Assembly (NCBI GenBank): GCA_020852275.1 | Contig: JADZBE010000022.1 | Location: 124,001 to 188,000, forward strand | Direction of reading: 5' to 3' | DNA length: 64,000 bases | From: Phycisphaerales bacterium | GTDB taxonomy: Bacteria > Planctomycetota > Phycisphaerae > UBA1845 | Part shown: piece after piece, positions 26,300-36,300 of the stretch | Numbering within the stretch: position 1 is the stretch's first letter | Layout: every line of letters starts with the position of its first letter | Notes under the pieces: generated by a model | Told to the model about the DNA's origin: nothing | Database searches by the model: none | Seen by the model: the letters and a program-made list of their open reading frames with translations, nothing else | Made by a program: the position numbers and the translations under genes

Positions 26300-26437
26300 C
26301 GTCATTCCCGCGTAGGCGGGAATCCAGCCGGTGGCTTGCGGGGAGTCACGAATCCAGGGGTTTCCCCGGGCGGACAGGACCCCCGCCTGCGCGAGGGTGA
26401 CGGATCCCACGTCTGGTTCTGAGTTTCACCACGGGCG
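26300..26437 (+). repeat. BIME-like dispersed element, full copy
   Basis: Head CGTCATTCCCGCGTAGGCGG, centre CACGAATCCAGGGGTTT, second inverted module CCCCCGCCTGCGCGAGGGTG, tail GAGTTTCACCACGGGCGG. It ends at the stop codon of the exported protein at 26439. Confidence 0.9.
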
Positions 26438-26438
26438 G

Positions 26439-26807
26439 CTACTTTCGACGGTACTCGACGACCACCTCGACCCAGCCGTCCGGGCGATAGGTCGGCGGCA
26501 GGTAGCGGAATCCCTGAATGCGCGAACCGGGCGGCAGGCGCAGCTTGGCGGCGAGGTTGCGCACGGCCGTGACTTCGGCCGCGCGACAGGCCATCAGTCT
26601 CGCTCTCGCGCCGGACAGGTGCGCCGGGGGACGGCCGAAGCCCTTTGCCCGGACCACGCTCGCGGGCCAATTCGCCTGCACGGCTGCTGCCGAGGCATCT
26701 GCCCACCCCGGCGGCGCGATCCATCCCGCGCCGATGAAGCACAACAGTGCAGACCCGAGCCTTCCGTGGGCGTTCCGGGTGATGCTCTCATGGGTGTTCT
26801 CGGTCAT
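26439..26807 (-). CDS. Small exported protein, LPP20-like
   Basis: The 122-residue product has a hydrophobic export segment (LGSALLCFIGAGWIAPPGWA). The rest includes VVRAKGFGRPP, then ARLMACRAAEVTAVRNLAAKL, IQGFRYLPPTYRPDGWVEVV. This recalls LPP20 and related envelope proteins, where an A-R-x-x-A-x-R-A-A motif precedes a G-x-x-x-V-x-V strand. Function unknown. The second ATG (26805-26807) is chosen because GGAG lies seven bases upstream, and a first ATG at 26813 is also possible. It is divergent from the IF2_N/pgi pair, with 120 bp between the starts. The stop codon abuts a BIME-like element. Confidence 0.75.
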   Translation of the reverse strand: MTENTHESITRNAHGRLGSALLCFIGAGWIAPPGWADASAAAVQANWPASVVRAKGFGRPPAHLSGARARLMACRAAEVTAVRNLAAKLRLPPGSRIQGFRYLPPTYRPDGWVEVVVEYRRK

Positions 26808-26927
26808 CGTCATGCTCCAGATTCCGGGATGCCGGCGGTCCGCGAGCTTCTTGCCAACGGCGGACCCCTCGGCGATGCTGGGTTTCCTCAGTTTGGACAG
26901 CCGCAGTCTGGATGGGATAGCTGCCGC

Positions 26928-27218
26928 ATGGGCAAAAAGGGACCGAAAATCAAGGAGCTGGCCCGCGAGCTGGGGGTGACCTCGCACCGCATCCTCGAAC
27001 ACTGCCGCCGCGAAGGCGTGCCGGCGCAGAATAGCGCATCGCGGCTTGACCTCCCGACGGCGGATCGCGTCCGCGTGTGGTTCAAGGGTGCCACGCCACA
27101 CGACGCGGGCGGCATCCGCGGCGACGACGACGCCGGCGGACCCGACATCGCCGAGACCGACGGCCTGCTCGACGATCTGGATGCGGAAGCTGCCGCGAAG
27201 GAGCGCCGACCTTCGTGA
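26928..27218 (+). CDS. Stand-alone IF2_N-domain protein
   Basis: The 96-residue protein begins MGKKGPKIKELARELGVTSH and continues ILEHCRREGVPAQNSASRLD. This matches the small helical IF2_N domain that normally forms the N-terminal modules of translation initiation factor IF-2. Here it is followed only by an acidic Asp/Ala/Gly-rich tail (DDLDAEAAAKE). No GTPase domain follows. Its stop codon overlaps the GTG start of pgi (GTGA), so the two are translationally coupled. The ribosome binding site is weak (GGGATAG). It might bind the ribosome or RNA, but the role is not known. Confidence 0.75.
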   Translation: MGKKGPKIKELARELGVTSHRILEHCRREGVPAQNSASRLDLPTADRVRVWFKGATPHDAGGIRGDDDAGGPDIAETDGLLDDLDAEAAAKERRPS

Positions 27219-28861
27219 CCGCGACTTCCTCATGGGACCGGTTCTGCCGATACCTCTGCGTCGCGGAGCAGGCCGGGCTGCGGCTGGACATCAGCCGCAT
27301 GGCGTTTGACGACGCGGATCTGGCAGGCATGGCGGCGGCGGCCGGGCGGGCGCTCGACGCGATGGCGGCCATGGAGGCCGGCGCGATCGCCAACGTCGGC
27401 GAGAACCGCCCGGTCGGGCACTACTGGCTTCGCGCGCCGCATCTCGCGCCGACGCCGGCCCTGCGCGCGGCGATCGAGCAGACGATCACCGATGTTCTGA
27501 CGTTTGCCTCAGATGTTCACGCGGGGCGAATCCGACCTTTGGCCGCGGACGCCTCGGCGAGGTTCCGTCATGCGCTGCTGATCGGCATCGGCGGATCGGC
27601 GCTGGGTCCGCAGTTCGTCGCGGATGCGCTGTCGGAAGTGGAGGCTGCGGCGCACGGCGCAACGGGCAGCGCGAGCCACGCCCTGCGCATGCACTTCCTC
27701 GACAACACGGATCCGGCGGGCATCGCGCGCGTGCTGACGGGCATCGGGCAAGACATGGGCAGGACCCTGGTCCTCGTCGTCTCGAAGTCCGGCGCGACGA
27801 TCGAAACGCGCAACGGCATGTTGGAAACGCGGCACGCTTTCACTTCGCGCGGGCTGGATTTCGCCGCCCATGCCGTCGCGGTCACGGCGGAGGGCAGTGC
27901 TCTCGACGGGCTGGCCAAGTCGCAGCGGTGGCTGCGCACGTTTCCCATGTGGGACTGGGTCGGCGGGCGCACCTCCGTGACGTCGGCGGTGGGGTTGCTC
28001 CCCGCGGCGCTTCAGGGGATCGACGTGCGGCGCCTGCTGGCGGGCGCCGCGGCATGTGACGAAGCCACGCGCCAGCGCGACGCGCGGCGCAACCCAGCTC
28101 TGCTGATGTCACTGATGTGGCACTTCGCCGGCGGCGGGCGCGGCGACCGGGCGATGGTGGTCCTTCCGTACTGCGACCGGCTGCTGCTCTTCTCGCGCTA
28201 TCTGCAGCAGCTCGTCATGGAGTCGCTCGGCAAGGAGACCGCGCGCGACGGTCGCGCTGTTCACCAGGGCCTGACCGTTTACGGCAACAAGGGCAGCACC
28301 GATCAGCACGCCTTCGTTCAGCAGTTGCGCGACGGGCGCGACGACTTCTTCGTCACCTTCATCCACGCGCTGGAAGACGGCTGCCCGCCGACGCCGGACG
28401 TGGAACCGGGGATCGCCACCGGCGACTATCTCCTTGGATTCATGCTCGGCACGCGTGCGGCGCTGTCGGAAAAGGGCCGCCGGTCGATGACCCTTACGCT
28501 GCCGCGGATCGACGCGTTCTCCATCGGCGCGATGATCGCGCTCTTCGAACGCGCCGTCGGCTTTTACGCCGAACTGATCGACGTCAACGCGTACGACCAG
28601 CCCGGCGTGGAAGCGGGCAAGAAAGCCGCCGCCGGCGTGCTCGACCTTCAGCGGGCAGTCGCGTCTTGGCTCCGGTCGCACGCAAGCGGAAACTGGACGG
28701 CGGAGGAGACTGCCTCCGCGATCGGCCGCCCGAACGACGCCGAGCACGTTTTCCAGATTCTGGAACGGCTCGCCGCCAACGATCACCGGTCGATCCGCAT
28801 CGAATCGGCGGGCACGGCCTTGCAGAGTCGTTACCGTTGGGCAGACCGCGCTGAGCGATGA
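27215..28861 (+). CDS. pgi: Glucose-6-phosphate isomerase
   Basis: Interconverts glucose 6-phosphate and fructose 6-phosphate in the cytoplasm. The 548-residue sequence has two SIS-type lobes. LLIGIGGSALGPQFVADAL and VLVVSKSGATIETRNGM form the sugar-phosphate site, and VYGNKGSTDQHAFVQQL is the family signature. The GTG at 27215 is chosen over upstream frame extensions because it overlaps the stop of the IF2_N gene (GTGA) and has AAGGAG 11 bases upstream. Translational coupling to the IF2_N protein is likely. The protein ends 93 bp before the PPC-domain protein gene. Confidence 0.94.
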   Translation: MTATSSWDRFCRYLCVAEQAGLRLDISRMAFDDADLAGMAAAAGRALDAMAAMEAGAIANVGENRPVGHYWLRAPHLAPTPALRAAIEQTITDVLTFASDVHAGRIRPLAADASARFRHALLIGIGGSALGPQFVADALSEVEAAAHGATGSASHALRMHFLDNTDPAGIARVLTGIGQDMGRTLVLVVSKSGATIETRNGMLETRHAFTSRGLDFAAHAVAVTAEGSALDGLAKSQRWLRTFPMWDWVGGRTSVTSAVGLLPAALQGIDVRRLLAGAAACDEATRQRDARRNPALLMSLMWHFAGGGRGDRAMVVLPYCDRLLLFSRYLQQLVMESLGKETARDGRAVHQGLTVYGNKGSTDQHAFVQQLRDGRDDFFVTFIHALEDGCPPTPDVEPGIATGDYLLGFMLGTRAALSEKGRRSMTLTLPRIDAFSIGAMIALFERAVGFYAELIDVNAYDQPGVEAGKKAAAGVLDLQRAVASWLRSHASGNWTAEETASAIGRPNDAEHVFQILERLAANDHRSIRIESAGTALQSRYRWADRAER

Positions 28862-28954
28862 TCGCGGTGGGTCGGTATGCTGACCGCAAGCTCAAACCAT
28901 CCTGAAGCGTCGCAACGAAAGCCGGGTCGATGCACCACGGACCGGAATCGCGTC

Positions 28955-31411
28955 ATGGCAGGGCGGCCTGCTCTCGCTGCACGCCGCGTGAGCATGTCCC
29001 GCAGCGCAGCGTGGCTCTGGCTTGTCGCGGGAGGCGCGGCGTGGGGCGGCGCGCCTCCGCAGATCAGCACCCTCCTTCCTCGCGGCGGGCAGCGCGGAAC
29101 GGACGTCGTCGTCACGTTCGGCGGGGCCAGATTGGACCATCCCCTTGAAGTGCTGACCGATGCGCCGGGCATCTCGGCGACCGGCTTCGAGCCGGTGGAC
29201 GCCGGAAATTTGCGATGCACGCTGCGCCTTGCAGCGGACGCCGCGCCGGGCCTGCACCGCCTGCGGCTGCGGACGGTGGACGGCGTTTCCAATCTCAAGC
29301 TTTTCTCGGTTTCCAACCTGCCCGAGTCGCCGGAGGTCGAGCCGAACAACACGCGCGCGCAGGCCGCGGCACTGAACCTCCCCGTGTGCATCAGCGGCGC
29401 CATCCCGCCGGAGGACGTGGACGTGTTCGCGTTTCACGCGGGAGCGGGGCAGACGCTGGCGTTTGAGGTCGAAGGCTTGCGGCTGGGCGACGCACTGTTC
29501 GACCCGCGCGTCGCCATCCTCGACGCCGGCGGAGGCGAGCTGGTCGTGGCGGACGATGTTCCCTTGTTGCGGCAGGATGCGGCCATCGTGCATACGTTCG
29601 CCGCGGAGGGGACGTATTTCGTGCAGGTGCGAGAGACGGCGTACCGTGGCGGCGGGAACTTCTGGTATCGCCTTCACGCCGGTTCGTTTCCCCGGCCCAC
29701 GGCGTGCATGCCTTGCGCTTTGCAGACCGGCACGACGGGGCAGGTCACTTGGCTTGGCGATGCGACGCTGAGCGTGCAGGCGGTCACGGTCGGCGCGACC
29801 GGTTGGCACGCGCTGGATGCGCAGCGGGCCGACGGGGCGGTCAGCCCGACGCCGCTGCCGCTGCGCGTCTGCGCGCATCCGGTCGGGATGGAGGCGGAGC
29901 CGAACAACGTTACGGACAACGCAACCTCGATCGCAGTGCCGGGAGGCGTCTGGGGCGTGCTCTACGGCGAGCGCGATGTGGACTGCTTCGTGTTCGACGG
30001 GGCGGCGGGTTTATCGCTCGAGGCGCGCGTGTACGCCCGCGCGATCGGGTCACCGGTGGATTCCGTGCTGAACGTCCGCAAGGCCACGGGCGAGGGGCTG
30101 GGCGGAGCGGACGACTCCGGTGGACCCGACAGCCGGGTGCGGTTCACCTGTGGGGCGAATGAGAAGGTGATCGTTGAAGTGCGCGATCTGTTGTTCCGCC
30201 AGGGACCGGATTTCACGTACTTCCTCGAGATCTTGCCGGTCAAGCCCGCGTTGACGCTTGCCGTCTCGTCCCCGGAGGCCTCGCTGACCATTGCCGCCGG
30301 CAATCGGGCGGCCTTGCTCGTGACGGGGACGCGCGCGGACTTCGGCGGGGCGCTGAAGATCAGTGCGCCGGGACTTCCCGCAGGCGTCACGGTCGCCTGC
30401 GAGGCCATGCACGAGTCCGTCGGTCAGCTTCCGCTCGTCTTCGAGGCGACAGCCGAAACAGTGCCCGCGGGCGCGCTGGTTGAACTCGTGGGCGAGACGG
30501 TGGATCCCGCCCTGGGCGTTCGCGGCGGACTTGCGCAGTCGATCGACCTCGTCAAATATGAGAACAATCCGTTCTACTCCGTGAGCGTCGATCGGCTGGC
30601 CGTGGCGGTGGCGAGGCCCGCCCCGCTGCGCGTGGACGTGGATCCGCCGCCGGTCCCGCTGGTGCGCATGGGGTCGATGGTGCTCCCCGTGCGCGTGCAG
30701 CGTGCGGAAGGCTTCAGCGGCCCGGTCACCGTGCGGATGCTCTGGAACCCGCCGGGCATCGGCTCGGGTACGCTTGAACTTCCGCCGGACAAGTCCGAGG
30801 GAGCGCTTCCGCTCAATGCCGCGGGCAACGCGGCCGTCGGCGTCTGGAAGATCGCGTTGACCGCCACCACCGACGGCGGCGGCGCGCCGATCGAGGTCTC
30901 CACGTCGCTGGTTCCCTTGCAGGTGGCCGAGCCGTTCGTCGAGTTTGCCGTGCAGAAATCACGCACCGAGCAGGGCAAGGGCGTCGAGGTGCTGGTCAAG
31001 GTCACGCAGCGAACGCCGTTCGACGGGGAAATTCAGGCGCAGCTCCTGGGTCTGCCCGGGAAGGTCCTGGCCGCACCCATGCCGATGACGAAAGACACGG
31101 GGGAGATCAAGTACGTGCTTGAGGTTCCGCCGGATGCGCCGCCCGGCGAACACAACACGCTGTTCGTTCACGCCGACGTTCCCGGAAGCGGCGGGGCGGT
31201 GGCGCACAACTCGCCGGCCGGGCAGCTCATCGTGGACAAACCGCTTCCTCCGAAAGATCCGCAGCAGGAGGCGGCGCGTCAGGAAGCGGCGCGGAAGGCG
31301 CAGGAGGAGAAGGATCGCAAGAAAGCGGAGCGGCTCGCGGCCATCGAAGCGCGCCGCGCCGAGGCGAAGAAGCAGGCCCCGCCGCCGACTGAACCGAAGC
31401 CGCAGGAGTGA
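28955..31411 (+). CDS. Exported PPC-domain protein with charged C-terminal tail
   Basis: The product is 818 residues from the ATG at 28955, or 805 from 28994. A signal peptide (SAAWLWLVAGGAAWGG) precedes an IPT-like strand (PPQISTLLPRGGQRGTDVVV). Two pre-peptidase C-terminal (PPC) beta domains follow, each starting E-x-E-P-N-N (VEPNNTRAQAA, MEAEPNNVTDNA). More beta domains run to about 770, then a Lys/Glu/Ala-rich helical tail (QEEKDRKKAERLAAIEARRA). Similar proteins are typical of planctomycete envelopes, and the role is unknown. GGAA precedes the 28955 ATG at normal spacing. The 28994 ATG has no ribosome binding site and lies in a family B hairpin repeat. Confidence 0.87.
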   Translation: MAGRPALAARRVSMSRSAAWLWLVAGGAAWGGAPPQISTLLPRGGQRGTDVVVTFGGARLDHPLEVLTDAPGISATGFEPVDAGNLRCTLRLAADAAPGLHRLRLRTVDGVSNLKLFSVSNLPESPEVEPNNTRAQAAALNLPVCISGAIPPEDVDVFAFHAGAGQTLAFEVEGLRLGDALFDPRVAILDAGGGELVVADDVPLLRQDAAIVHTFAAEGTYFVQVRETAYRGGGNFWYRLHAGSFPRPTACMPCALQTGTTGQVTWLGDATLSVQAVTVGATGWHALDAQRADGAVSPTPLPLRVCAHPVGMEAEPNNVTDNATSIAVPGGVWGVLYGERDVDCFVFDGAAGLSLEARVYARAIGSPVDSVLNVRKATGEGLGGADDSGGPDSRVRFTCGANEKVIVEVRDLLFRQGPDFTYFLEILPVKPALTLAVSSPEASLTIAAGNRAALLVTGTRADFGGALKISAPGLPAGVTVACEAMHESVGQLPLVFEATAETVPAGALVELVGETVDPALGVRGGLAQSIDLVKYENNPFYSVSVDRLAVAVARPAPLRVDVDPPPVPLVRMGSMVLPVRVQRAEGFSGPVTVRMLWNPPGIGSGTLELPPDKSEGALPLNAAGNAAVGVWKIALTATTDGGGAPIEVSTSLVPLQVAEPFVEFAVQKSRTEQGKGVEVLVKVTQRTPFDGEIQAQLLGLPGKVLAAPMPMTKDTGEIKYVLEVPPDAPPGEHNTLFVHADVPGSGGAVAHNSPAGQLIVDKPLPPKDPQQEAARQEAARKAQEEKDRKKAERLAAIEARRAEAKKQAPPPTEPKPQE
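28967..28996. repeat. Hairpin repeat family B, copy 2, inside a coding region
   Basis: CTGCTCTCGCTGCACGCCGC then GTGAGCATG aligns with the copies at 6471, 61337 and 61449. It covers codons near the start of the PPC-domain protein and supplies the second candidate ATG (28994). Base pairing is partly lost. Confidence 0.65.
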
Positions 31412-31829
31412 CGGTGGGCGGCTCGCAAGCTACGAGGAGTGTTTCAGGAGGGTTCAGGGATCAGGATTCAGGGTTCAGGGTTCAGGGTTCAGGAATCTGA
31501 GTCCAGGCTTCACGGTTTGGAAATAATCCGCGATGGGCGCAGATGGGCGCAGATGCAGCGGTCACATGCAGGACTTTGGAGCTGTCGTCGGGCTTCGGCA
31601 GGACTCCAGAATCTTCTTTACGCCCATCTGCGCCCTCTGTGGATAAACTCCCGGCACCCGACTGCATGAAAGCTCACCGAATGGAAACCGGGTGGCACAG
31701 TCTCGCGCGGTGACGCCGTATTCCCAAGCCACGGCCTGGCGAGTACGCCCGACCGTGCCACCAGCCGACTGAATACCTGCTGGCTGCTGGGGAACCGTGC
31801 CGCGCGGTTTCCCATCCGCGAGCTTTGTT
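31412..31829. other. Intergenic region of repeats between convergent genes
   Basis: No gene. It contains the heptamer array at 31452-31493, GATGGGCGCAGATGGGCGCA at 31533-31555 with an inverted relative near 31620 (CGCCCATCTGCGCCC), and an inverted GGTGGCAC/GTGCCACC pair at 31691 and 31757. Confidence 0.7.
31452..31493. repeat. Heptamer tandem array (GTTCAGG)n, six units
   Basis: Six 7-bp units, four of them exact. The longer array at 55506 has the same unit. Confidence 0.95.
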
Positions 31830-32993
31830 TCAGGGGACATGAGGCGGCGGCGCGTCGCCTTTCGGGTCGGAAGGATCGAACGGCTCCTCGACGATTTCGG
31901 GCAGTGCGCCCAGTTCCGTCGCCCGCGCCAATGTGACCTCGATGTTCAGCGCCTCCTCGCCTCGCAGCAGTTTCATTCGCACGCTTCGACCCGCCGGCAG
32001 GAGCGAGAACTTCTGAAAAAACTGCCCGTAGTGGAGGATGGGCGCGCCGTCCACTTCGACGATGCGATCTCCCTTGCGCGCGCCGGCGGATCGCATCGGC
32101 GACGGGTCCGCGAGGTTGTCAAGGATCACGGCGTCGTCCCGATGCGGATCGACGGCGATGCCAAGCCAGCCGCGGTAAACGCTCTGCCCTGTTTTCAGCC
32201 CGGCGACGATCGCGTCCACGCGGTCCTTCGTCAGCGCGAAGCCCACGCCGGAATCGTACATCTCAATGCCGGCAAGCTCTCCGGGGCGCTGCGCCATCGG
32301 GACGCACAGGCCGATGACCCGCCCGTCGAGGGTGGCCAGAGGTCCGCCGTAATTGGCGGGGCTGAGCTTGGCGTCGGTCTGAACGCAGTTTCCGGACATC
32401 CGCCGCAGCGCGCTTACGATGCCGACGCTGACCGCCGGCGTGCGCGAGCCGAGTCCCAGACCCAACGCCATCACGCCCTCGCCCACGCGAAGGTCCGCCG
32501 GCAACGCCCATGTCGGCACGGGCAGGTCCTTCGCATTCGTCTTCAGCAGCGCGACCTTGTGGACCTGGTCGCGCGCGATCAGGTCGGCGGCCAGCCGGCG
32601 CCCGTCGGAGAGCACGACTGAAATGAGTTCCGGCTCGCGGACGAAGTTGAAGCTGCTGGTGACGATGTAACCGTCGGCGGAGTAGACGATGCCCGTCGTG
32701 GGACCGTCGGCGACGCGAAAGGAGGAACCGGGCGTGTCGCGAAACGTCTCCTGCCGCGGCTTGCGCGGCGGCGCGCCCGGTGCGTCGTCGCTGGATTCAG
32801 CTTCGACGATTTCAACCGGCTGCGAGCCGCCCACCGTTTCAATGCGGACGAGCGAGGGCGACACCCTGGAGTGGAGGTTTCGAAGAAGTTCTTCCGCGAC
32901 TTTCGCTTCGCTCTTGGAGGGCGCGGACTGAGGAATCGGGCTTGCGCTCGCGCTGATCGCCGTCGCGCAGATGGAGAGGATCATCAACGCCAT
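31830..32993 (-). CDS. Catalytically dead HtrA-like (trypsin fold plus PDZ) protein
   Basis: An exported 387-residue protein (signal peptide MALMILSICATAISASA) with the HtrA/DegP layout: a trypsin-like domain at about 40-260 and a PDZ domain at about 275-365 (YRGWLGIAVD ... SAGARKGDRIVEVDGAPI). All three catalytic positions are changed. The His position in GYIVTSSFNFV is Phe115. The Asp position in QVHKVALLK is Lys146. The Ser in the GNSGG position is Tyr215 (SPANYGGPL). It is therefore probably a binding or regulatory pseudoprotease. The long open frame extending to 37736 is antisense to other genes and is not used. GGA lies five bases before the ATG. Confidence 0.87.
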   Translation of the reverse strand: MALMILSICATAISASASPIPQSAPSKSEAKVAEELLRNLHSRVSPSLVRIETVGGSQPVEIVEAESSDDAPGAPPRKPRQETFRDTPGSSFRVADGPTTGIVYSADGYIVTSSFNFVREPELISVVLSDGRRLAADLIARDQVHKVALLKTNAKDLPVPTWALPADLRVGEGVMALGLGLGSRTPAVSVGIVSALRRMSGNCVQTDAKLSPANYGGPLATLDGRVIGLCVPMAQRPGELAGIEMYDSGVGFALTKDRVDAIVAGLKTGQSVYRGWLGIAVDPHRDDAVILDNLADPSPMRSAGARKGDRIVEVDGAPILHYGQFFQKFSLLPAGRSVRMKLLRGEEALNIEVTLARATELGALPEIVEEPFDPSDPKGDAPPPHVP

Positions 32994-33243
32994 GCACGTC
33001 CAGGCAGGAGCGAGGGCATGATGGGCATCGCGTTCGCAGGGGCGAGGATCGCGGATTCGCCGTGGCGGACTCGACGCGGCGGACCGCCGTCCGGGCGCTG
33101 GATAGGGATTCGACGCCCGGTTGGCGTGAACCCTTGAGGAGACCGCTTCCTTACGGGCGCGGCTCTGACAGGCGCGGCTCTGATGGCGCCATCGCGGCAC
33201 CGCCTTCGGTTCGACCATCGAGAAGCCCTGATTCCGACTATCG

Positions 33244-33272
33244 TTGATTAAGGTCACATCGATCATTATAAC
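33244..33272 (+). promoter_or_regulatory. Sigma70-like promoter of the spermidine-synthase-like gene
   Basis: TTGATT (33244-33249) and TATAAC (33267-33272) are separated by 17 bp in a locally AT-rich stretch. The predicted start near 33279 gives a leader of about 72 nt. Upstream, 32994-33240 shows no feature. Confidence 0.6.
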
Positions 33273-33350
33273 CCATGGCACGCTGTGCCGCAGGCCTCCT
33301 TTTCGGGCGCGGCGGACGCGGCGGACGGCATCCTCGCGGAACTTCGCCGC

Positions 33351-36300
33351 ATGGCGCTTCATCTTATCCTCTACATCTGCTTCTTCCTCTCCGGCGCTGC
33401 CGGGTTGCTCTACGAGATCTACTGGGCGCAGCGGTTCGGGCTGCTGCTCGGGTTGGATGTGTTCAGCCACGCGGCGGTGCTGACGGCGTTCATGGGCGGT
33501 CTGGCGCTGGGCAGCCACGTGGCGGGGCGGCGAGGGGACCGGGCGGTGAGGCCCTGGCAGACCTACGCACGGCTGGAGCTGGGGATCGGCGCGTTCGGAC
33601 TGCTCATCCCCCTCGTCCTTCCCATGCTCAACGCTCCGCTCCGCTGGATGTATGCCGCAACCGACGGCGCGCCGGCGCCGATGACCGCGGCGAGGTTCGT
33701 GCTGGCCGTGGGGATTCTCCTCATTCCCACGTCGCTGATGGGCGCGACGTTGCCGGTGATGGCGCTGGCGATTCGCAACGAAGGCGAACGGCTCGGCGCG
33801 GTGGTGGGTCGGCTCTACGCGCTCAACACGATCGGCGCGGTGGTCGGCGTGCTGGCCGGCGGGTTCGTGCTCGGCGAGGCGATCGGGCTGCTGGGGACAA
33901 ACCTGACCGCCGTCGGTCTGAACGTCGTTGCGGCGGGGCTGGCGTGGTACGCGGGGCGCGGCCGGACCACGAGCGTGGACGGCATGGGTGTTGGGGATGC
34001 TGGGACAACGGAGTTGCGACCCGCTTCCACGGGGGAGCGCGGTGATGGGGCGGGCGAGCAAGTTCCCCCGCTTGCGCCAACCTCGGGCGCGTCGGACATG
34101 GCGCTGGAGGACGACGCCGGGCGCGGCGTGTGGCTGGTCGCGATCGGCGCGGGGATGACCGGCGCGGCGGGCATGATGACGCAGATCGGTTGGACGCGCG
34201 TGATTGCCTTCTGCGTGGGAAGCTCCACCTATGCTTTCAGCCTGATCGTGGCCGTGTTCCTTGTCGGGCTGGCGCTGGGCGCGAGCGCGGCTTCGTGGCT
34301 GGTGAGGCGGTTCCGCGACGCGGCGGTGCCGTGGTCGGCGGCGTGCATGGCGACTTCCATCTTTTGCTGGGCGGTCATGTTGGTGCTGGGCGGCGCGCCG
34401 GTTCGCACGCTTCAGCTTTTGCAGGAGCTTGTGGCGGACGGCGCTTCGGCGATGACCATCTATCAGCAGGTGGGATGGCGCACGTTCATGCTGCTGGCGT
34501 TGCCGACGCTGGCGCTGGGGGCGACGTTTCCGCTGGCGTGCGACGCTTGGGCGCAGCGGCGCCGCGCCGGCACGGCGCGCACCACCGGCTCGGTGTACGC
34601 CATCAACACCATCGGCGCGATGCTCGGCTCGGCGATGGGCGGGCTTGTGCTGCTGGATGCAGTCGGCGTGCAGGGAACGTTGCACGCCGGCGCGATCCTC
34701 TACGGGCTGGCAGGCGTGCTCGGCGCCGTTGCGGCACGTCCGATCGACGCCCGCGCCTTCCGGCTCGCGTCCGGCGGGCTGGGACTTCTGACGCTCTGCG
34801 CGGGCTATGTGTTCGGCGTGAGCTGGGACCGCAAGGTGTTCGTGTTCGGTCCTTTCCTGCTGCAGGTGCCGCTGGAGCATCCGCCGGTGGTGATGTTCTA
34901 CCGCGAGGCCGCGGCGGGAACCGTGGCGATCGTGCGCGAGCGGGCCGAGGACATCGGGGCCAGCCGCGACAACACCGTGCTGGTCTGCGGCGGCAAGCCC
35001 GACGCCAGCGACCGCTACGACATGGGCACGCAAGTCCTGCTCGGTCATCTGCCCATGATTCTGCATGAGGAGGCAAAGGAAGCGGCCGTCATTGGTCTGG
35101 GCAGCGGGGTCACGCTGCGCGCGGTGCTGACCTACCCGGTTCAGCGCGTGGATGTCGTGGAAATGTCGCGCGCCGTCGTGGACGGCGTGCATCCGCCGGA
35201 CGGCGCGCCCGGACCTTTCGACCCGGTCAACGGGCGATGCCTGGACGACCCACGCGCGAACGTCATCATCGCCGATGGCCGCAATCATCTCGCCCTGACG
35301 GACCGGACGTACGACGTGATCATCTCCGAGCCGTCGAACCCCTGGATGGCCGGCGTGGCGTATCTGTTCACGCGCGAGCACTTCGAGAACTGCCGGTCGC
35401 GCTTGAAGGAGGGGGGGATCCTCTGTCAGTGGCTGCACTCGTATTCCCTGCCGCCGCGCGAGTTCCTCCGCGTCATGCAGACGGTGGACGAGGTGTTCGA
35501 TTCGACGACGGTCTGGCTTTCGCCGTCGCTGGACGACTACTGCATCATCGCCACGGACCGTCCGCGCGACGCTTGGACCACGGTGGGGCGCTGGATGCAG
35601 CGGCCCGAAGTTGCCGAGAACTTGCGGAGCATCCGCATCGAATCCGCCGCGGACCTGTTCGGCTCCTTCCTGCTGGACTGCGCGACGCTGCGCGGAAAGC
35701 GATTGGATTCTTCCTTGGGCGTCTTCGGCGAGCTGGAGCCGAACACCGACGATCACAACGAGCTGAACTTCCAGGCCGTGCGCAGCTTCTGGCGCGCCGG
35801 CGGCGTGGGCGCGTATCGCCCGCTTTATGATCACACGGACTTCCCCCGGACCTGGGCTGCGTCGTTGCTGAACGGTGCGGTCGAGGACGCTTCGTGGGTG
35901 CGGCGCATCGAGGATGTGCAGGACGCGCACCGGCTGATGGACTGGTATCAGGACACCCTCAAGGCGAGCCGGGCGCGGGCCGCGCGGCGGCTGGGCGTGG
36001 AGACGGTTGCTTACGACAACATCGCACGGGACGCCTTCGAGGCGAGCCTCAAACACGAGAAGCCGCCGCCCGACGAGGCTGACATCAACCTGTCGATCAA
36101 GCATGCGCGGGCTGCGATCGCCGAGGCGCGACTTGCGTCCGACGCGATGGTCCGGCATCGCCGCGCGCGGGACGCGAGGATGTACGCGCTGCTGGCGGTG
36201 GAAGGGGACGCCGAGGGCGGCGAGGCGGACGCGCTGCTGGCCGAGGCGCTGCTCCTCATGGGTCGCGGCGATGAGGCGCGCGCCGCCCTTGCGCTCGCCG

